NCBI GenBank assembly: GCA_000934385.1
Contig: KN880563.1
Span: 1 to 64,000, forward strand
Source of the DNA: Cylindrobasidium torrendii FP15055 ss-10
Lineage: Eukaryota; Basidiomycota; Agaricomycetes; Agaricales; Physalacriaceae
DNA: 64,000 bases
Direction: 5' to 3'
This document shows, piece after piece, positions 11,736-23,533 of the stretch; the stretch's first letter is position 1, and each line of letters begins with the position of its first letter. The notes beneath the pieces were generated by a model that had not been told where the DNA came from, searched no databases, and saw only the letters and a program-made list of their open reading frames with translations. The position numbers and the translations under genes were made by a program.

Positions 11736-12516
11736 ACATTCCGGGAATGGACTGGAGTAGAATGGGAACGCAAGTCAAAGCTGCTTGACATTTGCTGAAG
11801 CTCAATTACAACCATACAATACGCATGCTACGGACTGACTTACAATGTACACTGCTACCCTCTTTTGAGGCCATCTCCATGCGGCAAACAATGCGATCGC
11901 GGACTGCAGACCATAAACGCGAGACGCGTGCATCGCGTCGCGTCTCCAACATCTCGTCCGCCATTCGCGGTGTAAAGGCAGACTGTCAGTCAGTATTTTT
12001 CTGTGAGCTTGTCATACACAGTTGGGACAACGAGCTGGATACTTTGAGCTGCACAAGCGTTGCTAACGAGTGGTACATGTTCCTGGCTATAACGCTGGGG
12101 CCCAGCGTAAACCAGGAGTCGAGTTGCGATTTACACTGTGTCGGGGACTGGTAAATCTACAAGAGCTGTGTCGAACGCGGACCAGCTGAGAGGCCGGAGT
12201 ACAATGGGGCAGACGAAACTCGGAATTCACAAGAGGGCCCACAAGCCTAGAGGTGTCTTACACATACAAAACATTCACCTACTTCTTTGAGCGGGGAGAT
12301 TATTCTGTATTAAGCCATATGTGTCAAATTGGAGGTTACTTGTTTCCTATAAGAGCGGAATTTAGCAGTGAAAGTGTGAATTAATGCTGTCGGTACGAGG
12401 TCCGATCGCATGATGTTGCCCCAAAAAATAAAAGCGGGATTTCGGTCTCTACCTCGTACCATTACCACTCTTTCCTCTTCCCTTCGTCGTCCCCTCCGTC
12501 TCCCCTAACTTCCGTC
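11736..12516. other. Intergenic between MMSDH and YHM2
   Basis: About 780 bp. It contains a perfect 8-bp inverted repeat (11921-11928 with 11939-11946) and, near 12420-12435, an A-rich segment with a TAAA run followed by a CT-rich tract just before the YHM2 start. No gene was recognised. Confidence 0.6.
11921..11946. repeat. GC-rich inverted repeat (8-bp stem, 10-nt loop)
   Basis: GAGACGCG at 11921-11928 is the exact reverse complement of CGCGTCTC at 11939-11946. The element contains ACGCGT, the MluI cell-cycle box core bound by MBF in fungi. It may be a hairpin in the MMSDH 3' region or a regulatory site of YHM2; neither is shown. Confidence 0.5.
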
Positions 12517-13797
12517 ATGGCCCCCGCAGCAAGAGAACCCGGCCAGAAGGGCGTCAACTGGTCCAACATTGCTGTCGGTGCGTATTGGCTTCCAGAGTTA
12601 CACTCTAATACTGATAAACGAACTCTCAGGCGGCATTATGAACATGGTACGCGTACAAAGTGAAGTCTAAGCGCGTAGTGGCTCACCACTCCTTGTCCGT
12701 TCGTTGCAGTTCGTGAGTACCAGCGACTACCCCACAATGACACGTTCACTGACCCCGCGGCAGGAAGTAACGACACTGGGCCAACCACTAGAAGTGCTCA
12801 AGACTCAAATGGCGGCCAACCGTCAAGGGACAATGGTGCAGGCGTGCAAAACGGTCTGGAGTCGCGGCGGATTTGTTGGGTTCTACCAGGGCCTCATCCC
12901 TTGGGTGCGTCAGACGTCTACGATATTGACGCGTCCTTAATCCCAGTGTAGGCCTGGATCGAAGCATCAACCAAGGGTGCCGTCCTCGTCTTCACTGCCT
13001 CTGAAGTCGAGGACAAGACAATTGCCTTCGGACTCTCCCCGGCCGTTGCAGGTCTCTTGGGTGGTATGACTGGTGGTGTCGCACAGGCATATGCTACCAT
13101 GGGTGCGTGGCCGTGATAATTCGTCCAAAATTCCGGTTATTGACTACCGGTCAGGTTTCACGACATGTATGAAGACTGCCGAAATCACACGTCAAAAAGA
13201 GGCTGCAAAGGGCGGCAAGGCGCCATCAACGTTCGCCCTCTTCGCCGATATCTATCGCAGAGAAGGTCTGGCCGGTGTCAACAAGGGTGTCAATGCCGTC
13301 GCTGTGCGACAGATGACCAACTGGGGCTCGCGGTGCGTCTGTTCCCCTCTCCTGAATGACATCAATATCCTCATTCCCAATTAGCATGGGTTTCGCTCGT
13401 CTTGCCGAGAGCGGTATCCGGAAAGCCCGCGGGAAGACCGAAGGGCAATCCTTGACAGCCGTCGAGAAGATTTCCGCATCTACCATTGGTGGTGCGCTTG
13501 CCACTTGGAATCAGCCCATCGAAGTCATCCGCGTCGAGGTACATTCATTCCCATGGTTAAATCACATTGAAAAGCTAACTCTCCTCGCAGATGCAATCTA
13601 TGGCCAAGGCCGCCGCAAACTCGAACCGCCCCACGAACCCAACCATTCTCAACACATTCGCCTACATCTACAAGGAGAATGGACTGAAGGGTCTCTACCG
13701 TGGCGTGACGCCCCGAATTGGTCTCGGTATCTGGCAAACGGTTTGCATGGTGTCCTTTGCAGATTATGTCAAGGAATGGGTCAAGGGCCAGAAGTAG
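12517..13797 (+). CDS. YHM2: Mitochondrial carrier YHM2 (citrate/oxoglutarate exchanger)
   Basis: Exons 12517-12577, 12630-12646, 12710-12712, 12764-12904, 12952-13102, 13155-13332, 13385-13538, 13591-13797; 303 aa. In yeast YHM2 exchanges citrate for oxoglutarate across the inner membrane and also associates with mtDNA. Diagnostic stretches are [56 protein letters not shown] and [14 protein letters not shown]. The three mitochondrial-carrier repeats are degenerate, as is usual for this subfamily. Exon 3 is only three bases (TTC). It supplies the Phe of the conserved NMFEV junction and is flanked by introns of 63 and 51 nt. Confidence 0.95.
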
Positions 13798-14262
13798 TTC
13801 TGCGTATGGGCTTGATACCCTTTCCTTCTTTTTATTTTCTAGCTACATATCACTTTATAGACTATTGCTTTCCATGGATACGATGTTAATGCCCGGTGTC
13901 GCGGTGGCTGTCGTGGTGCAGTGTTGTTTTCAGGTAAAAAAGCCAGACCTAACTGTTGGTCATCGTGCACGCTGAGTGTACATGGCATTTGAACTTTCAA
14001 ATGCAAAGCATGCTCCTGTACCACCGTCTCTCTGAGCTTGTCGTGTTGGGTACCCACTGAGGCTCACCTGTACCTAGCCCAATGACGGGTGTCTGCATAT
14101 TCTAGTCGGTGAATACGACTTGTGTGTCCAAGACCATATTGTCACTGCACACCTGCTGCACACTGCAAGTTGTGTGTTGCTTGTGCGGTCCGAATTCCGA
14201 TTATCGAGCATGGAGTATGGTCGATCATATTTTCTGCTTCGACCTTTACCTTCCTGCTGCTC
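13798..14262. other. Intergenic between YHM2 and CGR1
   Basis: 465 bp holding the YHM2 3' region and the CGR1 promoter. No gene, repeat or RNA was recognised. Confidence 0.55.
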
Positions 14263-14774
14263 ATGGCGTCGACTGCTGAACCAGTGCTGTCCCTTGCGAG
14301 TTCCTCCAATGGACGCGTATCCGCAAAGACATGGAAACCCCAACAAAAACCCACAGTGTTAGCCAAACGGCTTCGAGGTTCGATGATTGGATTAACTCTT
14401 CATACAGGCGCACCCTCCAATCCGCTGGCTGGAAATCAAAGAGCTTTGAAGACAGGATGCAAAAGACAAAAGTTGCGCAGGCAATCAAGAAGGTGGAATT
14501 GGAACTGAAGGAGGAGAAGCAGGCTGAAATAACAAGGTGCGTATACTGGCCTGTTACCGTCGCCCCTCTGCTAATATTTGTCAAGGCGGAAAGAGGTGAC
14601 TATAGAGAGAAAGAAAGCGGCTGAGGATCGTCGTAGGCTGGAGGAAGAAAAGGCCAAGGTGCGTTCTTGTGTGTTCCACAACGCAGCCGTACTCATGTGT
14701 CCGCATAGATGGGCGCTAGGAAGGCTGCCAGGCTACGGAGAAAGCTAGGGAGGAGCAAGAAGGTCAATGGCTGA
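14263..14774 (+). CDS. CGR1: rRNA-processing protein CGR1
   Basis: Exons 14263-14357, 14408-14536, 14586-14658, 14709-14774; 120 aa, the typical small size of CGR1. CGR1 is a nucleolar factor needed for 60S pre-ribosome maturation. The signature NGRVSAKTWK near the N-terminus is followed by KSKSFEDRMQKTK. After that the chain is a highly charged, Lys/Glu/Arg-rich helix rich in ERR/ERK repeats, ending in a basic tail (ARKAARLRRKLGRSKK) that would serve nucleolar localisation. The start at 14263 is chosen because the conserved region begins 15 residues later. Confidence 0.9.
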
Positions 14775-15035
14775 TTTACGCCCCGCATCGTATCCTTCTG
14801 CTATGCCCATCCACTCTATGGAATGGATGATTCCTGCACGACAGGCTACATAGCCAGCAAACCGTAGCCAGTCGATTGCTTTCCTGTTGTGCACTAGTCA
14901 ATGTATCACTCTACACTGTCCCGAGGCGAGGAAACGAAGGTGCAATTCGATCCTATCACGAGAACAATGCTAGGAATGATGCGACATCCGGACCCGTCAA
15001 TTTGCATTAAGCTCCAAACTTGCCTTCACACCACC

Positions 15036-15898
15036 ATGAGCACTGTCCCCACCGCGACTGCCGTGAATCCTCTGCTGGCCCGCTATCTGGCCCAACTGGC
15101 CCACCATCCCCTTCGCACCAAGGCGCTGACGTCCGGTTCGGCTTTCACCATTGCCGCGCCGCGCCGCGCTCCTCACCGAGATATTTGCAGGAACGTTATG
15201 TCTGCTACAGGAAGTCCTAGGCAGCCACTTGGCTGGTGTACCGCCGTCGCGAATTTCAAAGAATTTGCCATTTGTATTCCGCCTGCTTGCAAAATACCAT
15301 TTTGACTTGAAAGCGGTGAAGATGGCATTGTATGGCCTGTTGGTCAGCGCCCCGCTTTCGCATGTGCTTGTGGGTGCTTTGCAGAAGGCTTTCACTGGGA
15401 AAACTGGGATCGGGGCGCGTGTTGGCCAGATTCTGGCCAGCAACCTGCTCATCGCGCCTATACAGACCACGGGTCAGCCACTATCTCCTGTGGCAGTTGG
15501 ACAGACCTCCCGATGACCATTGTGCAGCGTATCTGGCATCCATTGCGATTATAAACGGTGCGGCATCGTTAGACAATGTAAAGAAGACAGTCCAGGCTGG
15601 ATTCTTCCCAGCACTGAGGGTACGTGAGGTGCTGCGCATCGCTGCTTTATAGTTGACCTTGCCATCAGATTCAGTGGGTTGTATCGCCCATTTCCATCAC
15701 CGTCGCTCAGCGCTTCGTGCCCGTCCATGTTAGTCCCTCCCATCCATGTCGAACCATAAACTCATGCGTCTCTAGCTCTGGGTACCATTTTTCAACCTCA
15801 TCTCGTTTGTGCTTGGGACGGCCTTCAACGCCCGCATCAAGAGCATGAAGTTGGCGGCACAGAAGAAAGACAAGAAGAATGATACCGAGTCCAAATAA
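15036..15898 (+). CDS. Mpv17/PMP22 family peroxisomal or mitochondrial membrane protein
   Basis: Exons 15036-15135, 15191-15472, 15528-15619, 15669-15728, 15776-15898; 218 aa. It begins with the family start LLARYLAQLAHHPLRTKAL and has four predicted membrane spans. The C-terminal family block spans IQWVVSPISITVAQRFVPV and LWVPFFNL. The C-terminus is Lys-rich (KKDKKNDTESK). Mpv17/PMP22 proteins are small channel-like proteins of the peroxisomal or inner mitochondrial membrane; the closest type is PXMP2-like. No classical peroxisomal SKL end is present. Which membrane it occupies cannot be told from the sequence. Confidence 0.9.
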
Positions 15899-16146
15899 CA
15901 GAGACGTTAACACCAGGTCAACGAGTGTTCTCAGCTGGCTCTCAACGACGACGGACTCCCCGTAAACCATGAAATAACAAACAACAATATGCGTACCTTG
16001 ATCTTCTCTAGCCACAATACTCCTTCGAAGCTTCTCATATGTTCGCACTGGATGGCTGGCCTCCCTGCCATAATGCAATAAGCGTTAAAACTCTGTTTTA
16101 CCGGTGCTAGTCGCCGCATGACATAAATGCCTGATGGCTCTGGAAG

Positions 16147-16154
16147 TATATAAG
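16147..16154 (+). promoter_or_regulatory. TATA box of the O-methyltransferase gene
   Basis: TATATAAG lies 36 bp upstream of the ATG at 16190, with a CT-rich stretch between them. This is a good TATA match at a spacing that would give a very short leader. Confidence 0.5.
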
Positions 16155-16189
16155 CTCTCACCTGGCTCTTCTTCTCTCCACTACTGGTC

Positions 16190-18111
16190 ATGTCTTCCCC
16201 TCACCTTCTCCAACTCCTCGACATCATCTCTTCTTCCGTACATGATATCGTCAAGATCAGTGAGCAGGCCAATGTCGCCTATCCGACCCTCGACCAGCCC
16301 TACGTCGCGACGACGCCTTCAGAGCTACTCGCAGAGCGCCCAGATGTTACACAGAAGGCAGAGCTGGCGATTTCGGCGTGCTTCCAGCTCATGTCGAATT
16401 TGACGCTGCCTGGCGCCCAGATGCACCTGAATGCATACGGCGTACGTCTCATCCACTAGTAGCAATGTCGTCGACGCTAATAATGAGTTATGGCATCCAG
16501 TTTCACGTAGCGTCAGCGATGCGAGTGGCCATGGAGAACAATATTCCAGAGATCGTCCACAATCGTCCAGAAGGCGTACACGTTGATGCCATTGCCGAGG
16601 TCTGTGGGCTGGATGTAAACAAGATAGGTATGTTTTTCCCAGAGGTTTCTTCTGCCACCATGTAGGAGAAATGTGCGACATCCTCGCTCACACATGATGT
16701 TTAGTGCGCATCCTCCGGGTGCTTGCCACCCACCATATCTTTACGGAGGTCACGCCGGGTGTCTTCAAGAATAATCGTCTCTCGTCGGTCATGGACACAA
16801 ACAAGCCTATCGAGGATATCAAAGCGGAGTGGGTCGTCTTCTTTCCTCCGCTCATGTGGACGCTTCTTGACCGGTGAACCTTAACCTGTGAACAGTCCAA
16901 TTAACAAGCACGCTGGAACATCTGGGTTCCCTGCCTTCCTCGAACATACGTGAGTCCTCGTGGCTTGCTTTCGACACATCTTGGACCCTTGTTAAGCGAG
17001 GTATGAAAATAGGTCGGATGAAATGCTGAAAGCGTCTGCCTATGTGACGGAGGCGCTAGAGCAGCACAAAGATTCGGCGCTTCCTGTACGTCTCCTTCCA
17101 AAAGGGAGTTACGAGTGCTGAAGCATTTTGCCCAGGTCGTATTCCAGGCGAACAACCTCTTCGAATGGTACGAGCAGCCGGGGAATGAAAAGCGGCTTGC
17201 GCGGTTTGGTTCTGCTATGCAAGGCTTCACAAACATTGATAGGCCCGATGCCATGCTGACAGGTGAATTCTGCAGGTTCCGCAAGACTGTCTTGACTTAC
17301 CCTTCTCACAGGATTTGACTGGTCGTCCTTGCCCGAAGGGTCTCTGGTGGTTGATGTCGGAGGAGGCACAGGACATGTCACCATGAAGATTTTCGAGAAT
17401 AACCCAAAGCTGAAGTACGTTGTCCAAGACCGGGCGTCGGTCCTTGACCACACCAAGAGTGTAAGCATTCCGAATTCCCCATACACGCTTCTTTGACGTC
17501 TCGAACGCAACGATAGTATTGGAAGAACACTCCCCATAAAGGTGCACTGGATGACGGCACCGTCAGAATCGAAGGTACAATTGTTTTCGAATTCTTATAA
17601 CCCCCTTCCCCTCGTGCTGAACCCCGGCCTCCAGCATACAACTTCTTCGATCCCCAGCCAATCAAAGACGCCTCAATATTCATCATGAAGCACATTCTGC
17701 ATGACCACACCGATGCACAATGTATCGATATCCTTAAGAACATCCGCAAGGGCGCCGACTCTGGGACGAAGCTCCTCGTTGTCGAAGCGGTCTCTGCGCC
17801 AGTCTGCGTAGACGATACTGTGAAGGATGTAAAGGGCTACAACCCGCCTTCGCCGCCTCAGCCACTTCTGCAGAACCTCGGGCGCGCAAAGGCTGCAACA
17901 TACCTTTTGGACATGCAGGTGCGTTCGGTGTAAACTTGCTTGTAGAGCGGTGGCTGATGAGATGACTGTCCAGATGCTTGCTGGACTTGGTGGCGAAGAA
18001 CGTACCATTGGTGGTTTCCGGGATATCCTACAGAAGACAGGCTGGAAGCTTGTCGAGGTTTTCCCTTTGGCAGGAACGGTCAAAGCCCAACTCCTGGCCG
18101 TACCGGTATAG
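16190..18111 (+). CDS. SAM-dependent O-methyltransferase (COMT-like family 2)
   Basis: Exons 16190-16441, 16501-16627, 16705-16828, 16896-16949, 17013-17085, 17136-17262, 17312-17460, 17517-17574, 17635-17918, 17974-18111; 461 aa. An N-terminal winged-helix dimerisation region (AIAEVCGLDVNKI, RILRVLATHHIFTEV) precedes the Rossmann methyltransferase fold. The SAM-binding motif VVDVGGGTGHV is at ~265-275 and the catalytic His344 is in KHILHDH. Such enzymes methylate phenolic hydroxyls in secondary metabolism or detoxification. No PKS, NRPS or P450 lies next to it, so the substrate is unknown. Exon 2/3 joins through a 77-nt intron, longer than its neighbours. Confidence 0.93.
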
Positions 18112-18500
18112 ACAATGAAGTCGTTACCTTCACAATACTAGCATTTGCTTTTCAATCATTTTTATCCACCTGCTTGTACACGTCGCGAGCTTGGACTTAC
18201 AATGGTCCAAAATTTCAAGCTTAAATCCTTCGACGGCCTAAGAATCAAGAAATACTTATCATAAGCCACGACAAGAGCGTAATCACTACTCATAAACACC
18301 CAACGACGCGTGAGGTATGTTATGTAGAATATAGGTATGCATGCGTAAGTAAAACGATCATTCAATCAAGGGGTTAGAGTCGTGAGAGAGAGACAAGAGG
18401 TCGGCAGCCAGCCCGCGGCCTTCCACTGTAGTGTATAATTATTGCCACAACACATTCAAAACTCAAAGAGCGCTAGGGTCATGATGTTTGCGTGCGCGCT
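18112..18500. other. Convergent intergenic region
   Basis: 389 bp between the stops of the O-methyltransferase (plus) and the coiled-coil gene (minus), which would hold both 3' ends. No gene was recognised. Confidence 0.6.
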
Positions 18501-21500
18501 TTACGATGCGCGAGCAGCGATGGTCTCTGTGAGACGCTTGACATCCTCCTCAAGCCTAGAAAAGACACATCAATATCCGCAATACCAAGTACACAAATGC
18601 AAAGGACTTACGCCTTGACCTGTTCGTCGGAATCATCCCTCTCACTCTCCATGAACTGGATCTCCAGCACCTTACGCTCAAGGTCTTTCTTCGCTTCAGA
18701 CAGTTCAGACCTCGACGCCTCAAGCTCTGCCCTCAGCGCCCTCATGCTCTTGTCGTGGTCAGCCTGGAGATCGCCAATCTTCATCGTATGCGCCTCGTGC
18801 ATCTTGGCTAGCTCCTCCTTCGTCACCCCAGGGCTTGTTGGCATCGCGTGGTTCCCATTGCTCTTCGGTGCGGTCTTCGCAGCATTCAAGGTTGCCCTAA
18901 GCGTCGCCACCTCACCCTCCAAATCCCCAAGCTTCATCTGGAGCTCTGACTTCTCCTTCGCAAACGTAGTGATCTCCTCATCGTGTGCCGCACGCAGCCT
19001 CGTCACCTCATCGGCGCGCGCCTTGGCAGCATCTTCAAGCTCTTGCGTCTGCTTCTTTGACATCTCTGTCAAAGACTCCTTCGTGAGTGCCAGAACTTCC
19101 GCCGTTGTCTGCAGGTCGTCTTTGGTATGCGAAAGTTCGGTAGTCAGGCGAATAAGTTGCTCAGCGGCCTCCGGAGACGTAGATGGCGCAGCAGCGCTGG
19201 CCGCGCGCGCTTCATCCCGTTGAGCCGTCAGCGACGCAACAGAACTCTTCGCTGCCTCCAGCGCAGTCTTTGTCTTCGCAAGGTCATCCTGTGTCGCCTT
19301 CAAGTCGAGCGTCAGGTTGCTGATCTGCTTCTCAAACGTCTTCTTCTGAGACTCCAGACCCTCCTGGTGCGTGCGCTTCATATCGTCCAGCGTCGAATTG
19401 TGGTTGGTCGCCATCTGGGTCGTCGTCGCATCGAAATTCTGCCGCACCGAGTTCAGGTCCTCACGATGTTGCTCGCTCGCCTCGTCCTTGGCCCGCTCGA
19501 ATGCTTGCTGAAGAAGCGTCTCGTGTTCAGCTTTGACATCGGCCACCTTTGCGTTGTACTTGGCTTCCTGGCCTTCAAGCTCGGCAGTGACATGACCCAG
19601 TTTCTCCAGCAATTCAGCCTCCTTCGCCGCAAGTCTCTGCGCAGCTTCCTCGAGTGCTTTGACGTGAGCGTCGGCAGCAGAGGCAGCGTCGGTCTTGGTT
19701 GACTCGTGAGCCTCCAGTGACGATGTCAGTTGTGCTTTGACGCCGTCCAGCTCTGCGGAAATAGCTGCCTGTGCCTCCTCCACCGCTTTGAGCGCCTCAG
19801 CGTGTTCCGCCTTCAAAGCCTCCGCTGCTGCCAAAAGCTCGGCCTGCTTGGTCTCTGCTTCTTGCAATGCTTGCTCCATCTCGGCCTTTGTTGCGGCAAG
19901 CTGTTGACGGAGTGTCTTGAGCTCTGCTGTGGTCTTCTCTTTTTCGTCCTCCGCAGTCTCCATCGCCTCCTTCAGCTCGAGAATCTCGACCTCGAGTTCG
20001 GACACCTTGTTGGCACTCTCTTCCTTGTCCTTTTGGAGTGCAGTGATCCGGTCATCGAGAGTCGCCACAGAATCCGTCTGACCTTCGAGTTGGGCAATCT
20101 TCTCAGTGGCATCGGCAAGTGCGCGGGCATGGGCAACTTTGAGGGAGTCCATCTCGGTTTGAATGGCGCTGAAATCTGATTGCGCCTTCAGCAGCGCTTC
20201 ATGCTCAACCGATGCGGCTTCTGCAGCTTCGGCCGAGGTTGCAGAGCTGGCGCGCAGGGCTTCAAGATTTTCTTTGGCACTGGTAACCTCTGCCTCGAGT
20301 GCTTCGATGGCAGCCTGCAGTTCCGCGACGCGTGTGTTCTCAGCGAGCAGTGCCGACTTCGTGCCAGCCAGCTAGTAAATATGCGTTATAAGAAAAAAAA
20401 CGAATGCCTAATTTTCGATTACGCACCTCTCCCTTGATAGTCTCGAGCAATTCTGTGTTCTCGTTCACCCCGTCAGACGCATTTGCGACGTTGCTCTGCG
20501 CATCCTTGAGCTGATCCTCCAATGCCTGTTTGGCCGCCTCAAGTTCTGCTTCCGCGGCTTTCTTCGCATCGAGTTCAGCCTGAACACTGTCCAATGCCGT
20601 CTTGGTTTCTCCCAGTTCGGATTGAAGCTTGGTGACCTCGTCCGACTTGGTGGAAAGCGCCTCGTTTGCCTCCTTGACCTATACAATCCATGAGAATTAA
20701 GACCAATGTGGAAAAGTGATAATCACCTTGGCTTGGAGATCCTCCAGGAGTTTACCGTCTTCCTTGACTTCTCGGATGGATGAAATAGACGAAGCTGTGC
20801 GGGATTTTGGAACTGCGGCAGACGCCGTACGAGGCGGGGGTTTGTTGATGGACGATGAGAGCGACTGTCTGGCAGCGAGTGGGGCGCGTCGGACGCCTTC
20901 GGAAACAGACGCGCGGGGTTTGGTTGGAGATCCCTTCGCCGAGTCGGTTGGCGACGTAGCCGATGCCCGACTGGCAATGGTTCCGGCAGCACGAACAGGT
21001 GGTTTGGCGGCAGTCGGTGCAGGAGTTGGCTTGGCCGTCACTGGGGGCTTTCGCACAGCAGCTGCCGTGCCAGCACCCAACGCGCCTGGGCCAGCTACTG
21101 ATCGCCGACGCGCAGCCACATCCGCGGATGCCGTCGCTGGAGTCGCTTTGGCTGTGGGGGTAGGAGCTTTCGCGGGTGTAGGTCTGACGGTAGCGAGAGG
21201 CTTTACAGGATTAGTACAGGCATCTGGAAGCTATTTGCTGATCGCACACCTTCCTCGCCACTGTAGGCGTAGCCTTTACGCCTGGCTTCGTCGCTGGTGC
21301 ACCGGGCTTAGTTGCCATTTTGGCGGTCGTGGCAGTCGCAGGCTTCTCCTTCTTATCTGCTATTGGCTCCGCCTCTGGGGGACCTCCGTTCTCGTTGGTT
21401 GCCGGTTTCTCCTCCGCATCATCGCTCGCAGCCTGCATACTCGTGGTGGTGTCGTCCAAAGGAGCAGATTCGTCGTGCTCGTGTTCTTCGTCATCCTCCG

Positions 21501-21701
21501 TAGCAGCCACGCTACCTTCTGGTGCCTCCACAACGTGTTCCACGTCGTCTGTGAAGGTTAATGAGGCTCCGTGGACTCACGTGTGGCTACAGACTGATAT
21601 TCACCTTCATGCGTTTCTGACGTCGTCGAGGCCCCATCCGCCGCGACATCAACGTCCGCGGCGGCGGCGGCAGCAGCAACTTGTACTTCTTCCTCTGACA
21701 T
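18501..21701 (-). CDS. Long coiled-coil protein, Ala/Glu/Lys-rich
   Basis: Exons 21701-21605, 21548-21250, 21200-20727, 20678-20427, 20371-18612, 18555-18501; 978 aa. The first ~100 residues are acidic with Ala and Glu runs. Residues ~100-290 are basic and Pro/Ala/Thr/Ser-rich (TVRPTPAKAP, GSPTKPRASVSEG) and likely disordered; the pattern resembles microtubule- or chromatin-associated proteins. Residues ~290 to the end form almost unbroken heptads rich in Ala, Glu, Leu and Lys (LETIKGELAGTKSALLAE), predicting an extended coiled coil. No enzymatic domain was seen. It could be a cytoskeletal, Golgi-tether or spindle-associated protein; no family assignment is secure. The large exon 5 encodes 587 residues. 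Confidence 0.85.
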
Positions 21702-21869
21702 TGGTGCAAGTCAAGTGGATCCACGCGACACTGATCGCCTAACGCGTCGCCAAATCATCAATTCACGCAAGTCGCATGATATATGCACTACTATTGTTCT
21801 CTTTTGCTCTTGCTCTGTTGTACAATTCTAGCTACATTACAGACTGCTTCTATCATGTCTAAGCATATT

Positions 21870-22968
21870 CTAAACAAGGTTAGCGTGTAGATTGAGCGCA
21901 TTAATAGCAGGTTCGTCAAGGTTGTTGTGGTTGTAGCCGAGGACAGCAACCTGCGAAAGTTATCAGCATTTCAGCATAAGTCGACCACTTCCACCCCGCG
22001 TGGCCAAAGGTCCAACAGGGAATGGAACGTACTCCTCCAGGCTCAACGTTAAAGTGAGTGCCTACTCATTCATGAGAAGACAACTTGCATTAAAGCGCTA
22101 GGACTCACCAAGGTGAAGCGGGAAACGGGTCCAGCGGGCAAGCAGCACGCGATTGAAATGCCCATGGGCGACAATGACCACATCACGCTCATTGATCTCG
22201 CCTGCCTTGTACTTGATGTGATGTTCGCGTACCTACGTTCGATTAGGCAGAGGGCAGAAGGGCGAGTGATGAGCGTACTTTTGCAATAACGGTGTCGACG
22301 CGGGCCTGCATGTCATCGACACTCTCTCCACCTGGACATCCGTCTCTCCATATACTCCAGCCTGGCCTGATAGCCTGGATTTCGGCGGGCTTCAAGCCCT
22401 CGTATTCACCTGTAGGACCATTTGGTCAAACGAAGACGAAATTATACGTTCAATACCAACCGTAGTCCCACTCGTGGCAGTCCTCGACGATGAGATGCTT
22501 TGGAGTAGGTTGGATGCTTTCAAACAAGAGATGGAATGTCTTGTGAGCGCGAATTCGAGGAGAAACAAAGACAGTGCAGAGGTTCCTTGGGTCGATTATT
22601 TCTGAAAATCGTGGACCTAAGCGCCAAGTCCTGCAAGTGCTGTTGCGCCAACTCACTTCCTTCGCCGACAACGAGTGGGGCGCGTTCCCGAACGGTTGCC
22701 TCACCCACGGGTGTAAGCTCGATATCAGTCTTGCCAGTCTAGAAGATGCTTGTAATCAACATCTGAGAGCGAAAGGAAATAAGACGTCGACTTGCATGGC
22801 GTCTGAACAAGAATTAGCAGCTGATCTCCAAGATCTAGACCTTGACATACCCATTCTTACTCCATTCAGTCTCTCCTTTGTCCTTGGTCAGCAAGCACCA
22901 AGTTCGCTGGCATAAAAGCGCAAACCGTGGCGGATGAGGATCAAGCGGGGCATAGGTCTGTGAGCCAT
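21870..22968 (-). CDS. Histidine phosphatase (phosphoglycerate mutase-like, SHB17-type)
   Basis: Exons 22968-22926, 22875-22851, 22802-22796, 22738-22657, 22601-22461, 22409-22279, 22232-22109, 22061-22033, 21950-21870; 220 aa. The catalytic RHGE motif (LILIRHGETEWSKNGR) spans exons 1-3. TGKTDIELT, SPRIRAHKT and the second catalytic His (VAHGHFNRVLLARW) follow, so the active site is complete. The closest well-known relative is yeast Shb17, a sedoheptulose-1,7-bisphosphatase; a general phosphoglycerate-mutase-like phosphatase is the safe call. Exon 3 is a 7-nt microexon, followed by a GC-AG intron (donor GCAAGT). Confidence 0.9.
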
Positions 22969-23533
22969 GGTGGTGGTTGGAAAGAGAGTTTGGCTGGAAT
23001 CGTCGATGACGCGCACCGCACATCCGAGATTGCCGGTGGCGCATATTGATGCCGCGGATGCTTGCTGATTTCACGATTCCCTTATGGGGCGCAAGAGGTT
23101 ATAGTCACCGGTGCATGTTTGCTGGAATTTTCCCTCCGACATTATCCTCTAGCTCACATCCAAGCGCCTCGTTTTTGAATCCAAGCCTTTCTGCACGCCG
23201 GACATGGGAGATACGAAAACTCGAGGGAGATTCATACTATACCATTATGTCTACTTGGTACGGGTAGATTGCCTCATGTGCCAAATGCTTCGAAGCCTCG
23301 TGTCTCCTGCTCTTGGTCAAAGCGTTCACTGATCTTGAAAGATCTATGCCAGACATTTCCGATGGCTGCAGCTCTGGAACATCGGCTGGTTAGAGCTGCA
23401 AGCTGCAAACTACTGCAAAAGACACCGTCACGTGTGAGGAGCGGTAGCGGATCAGTGCGCCGATCACCGTCGGTCGCTTTGCTTTCTCCTTTCGCCTTGG
23501 CTGTCTGGACATTCTCTAGCCCCCTCGCTCAAG
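22969..23533. other. Divergent intergenic region
   Basis: 565 bp between the start codons of the histidine phosphatase and the HD-domain dNTPase, which are head to head. It must hold both promoters. I saw no gene and no strong TATA box. Confidence 0.55.

Noticed and set aside
16190..18111. Calling a secondary-metabolite cluster around the O-methyltransferase
   Set aside because: The neighbours are a mitochondrial/peroxisomal membrane protein, CGR1 and a coiled-coil protein; no core biosynthetic enzyme is present.
19127..20179. Long plus-strand open frames opposite the coiled-coil gene
   Set aside because: They are Leu/Cys/Arg-rich shadows of the repetitive Ala/Glu/Leu heptads on the minus strand.
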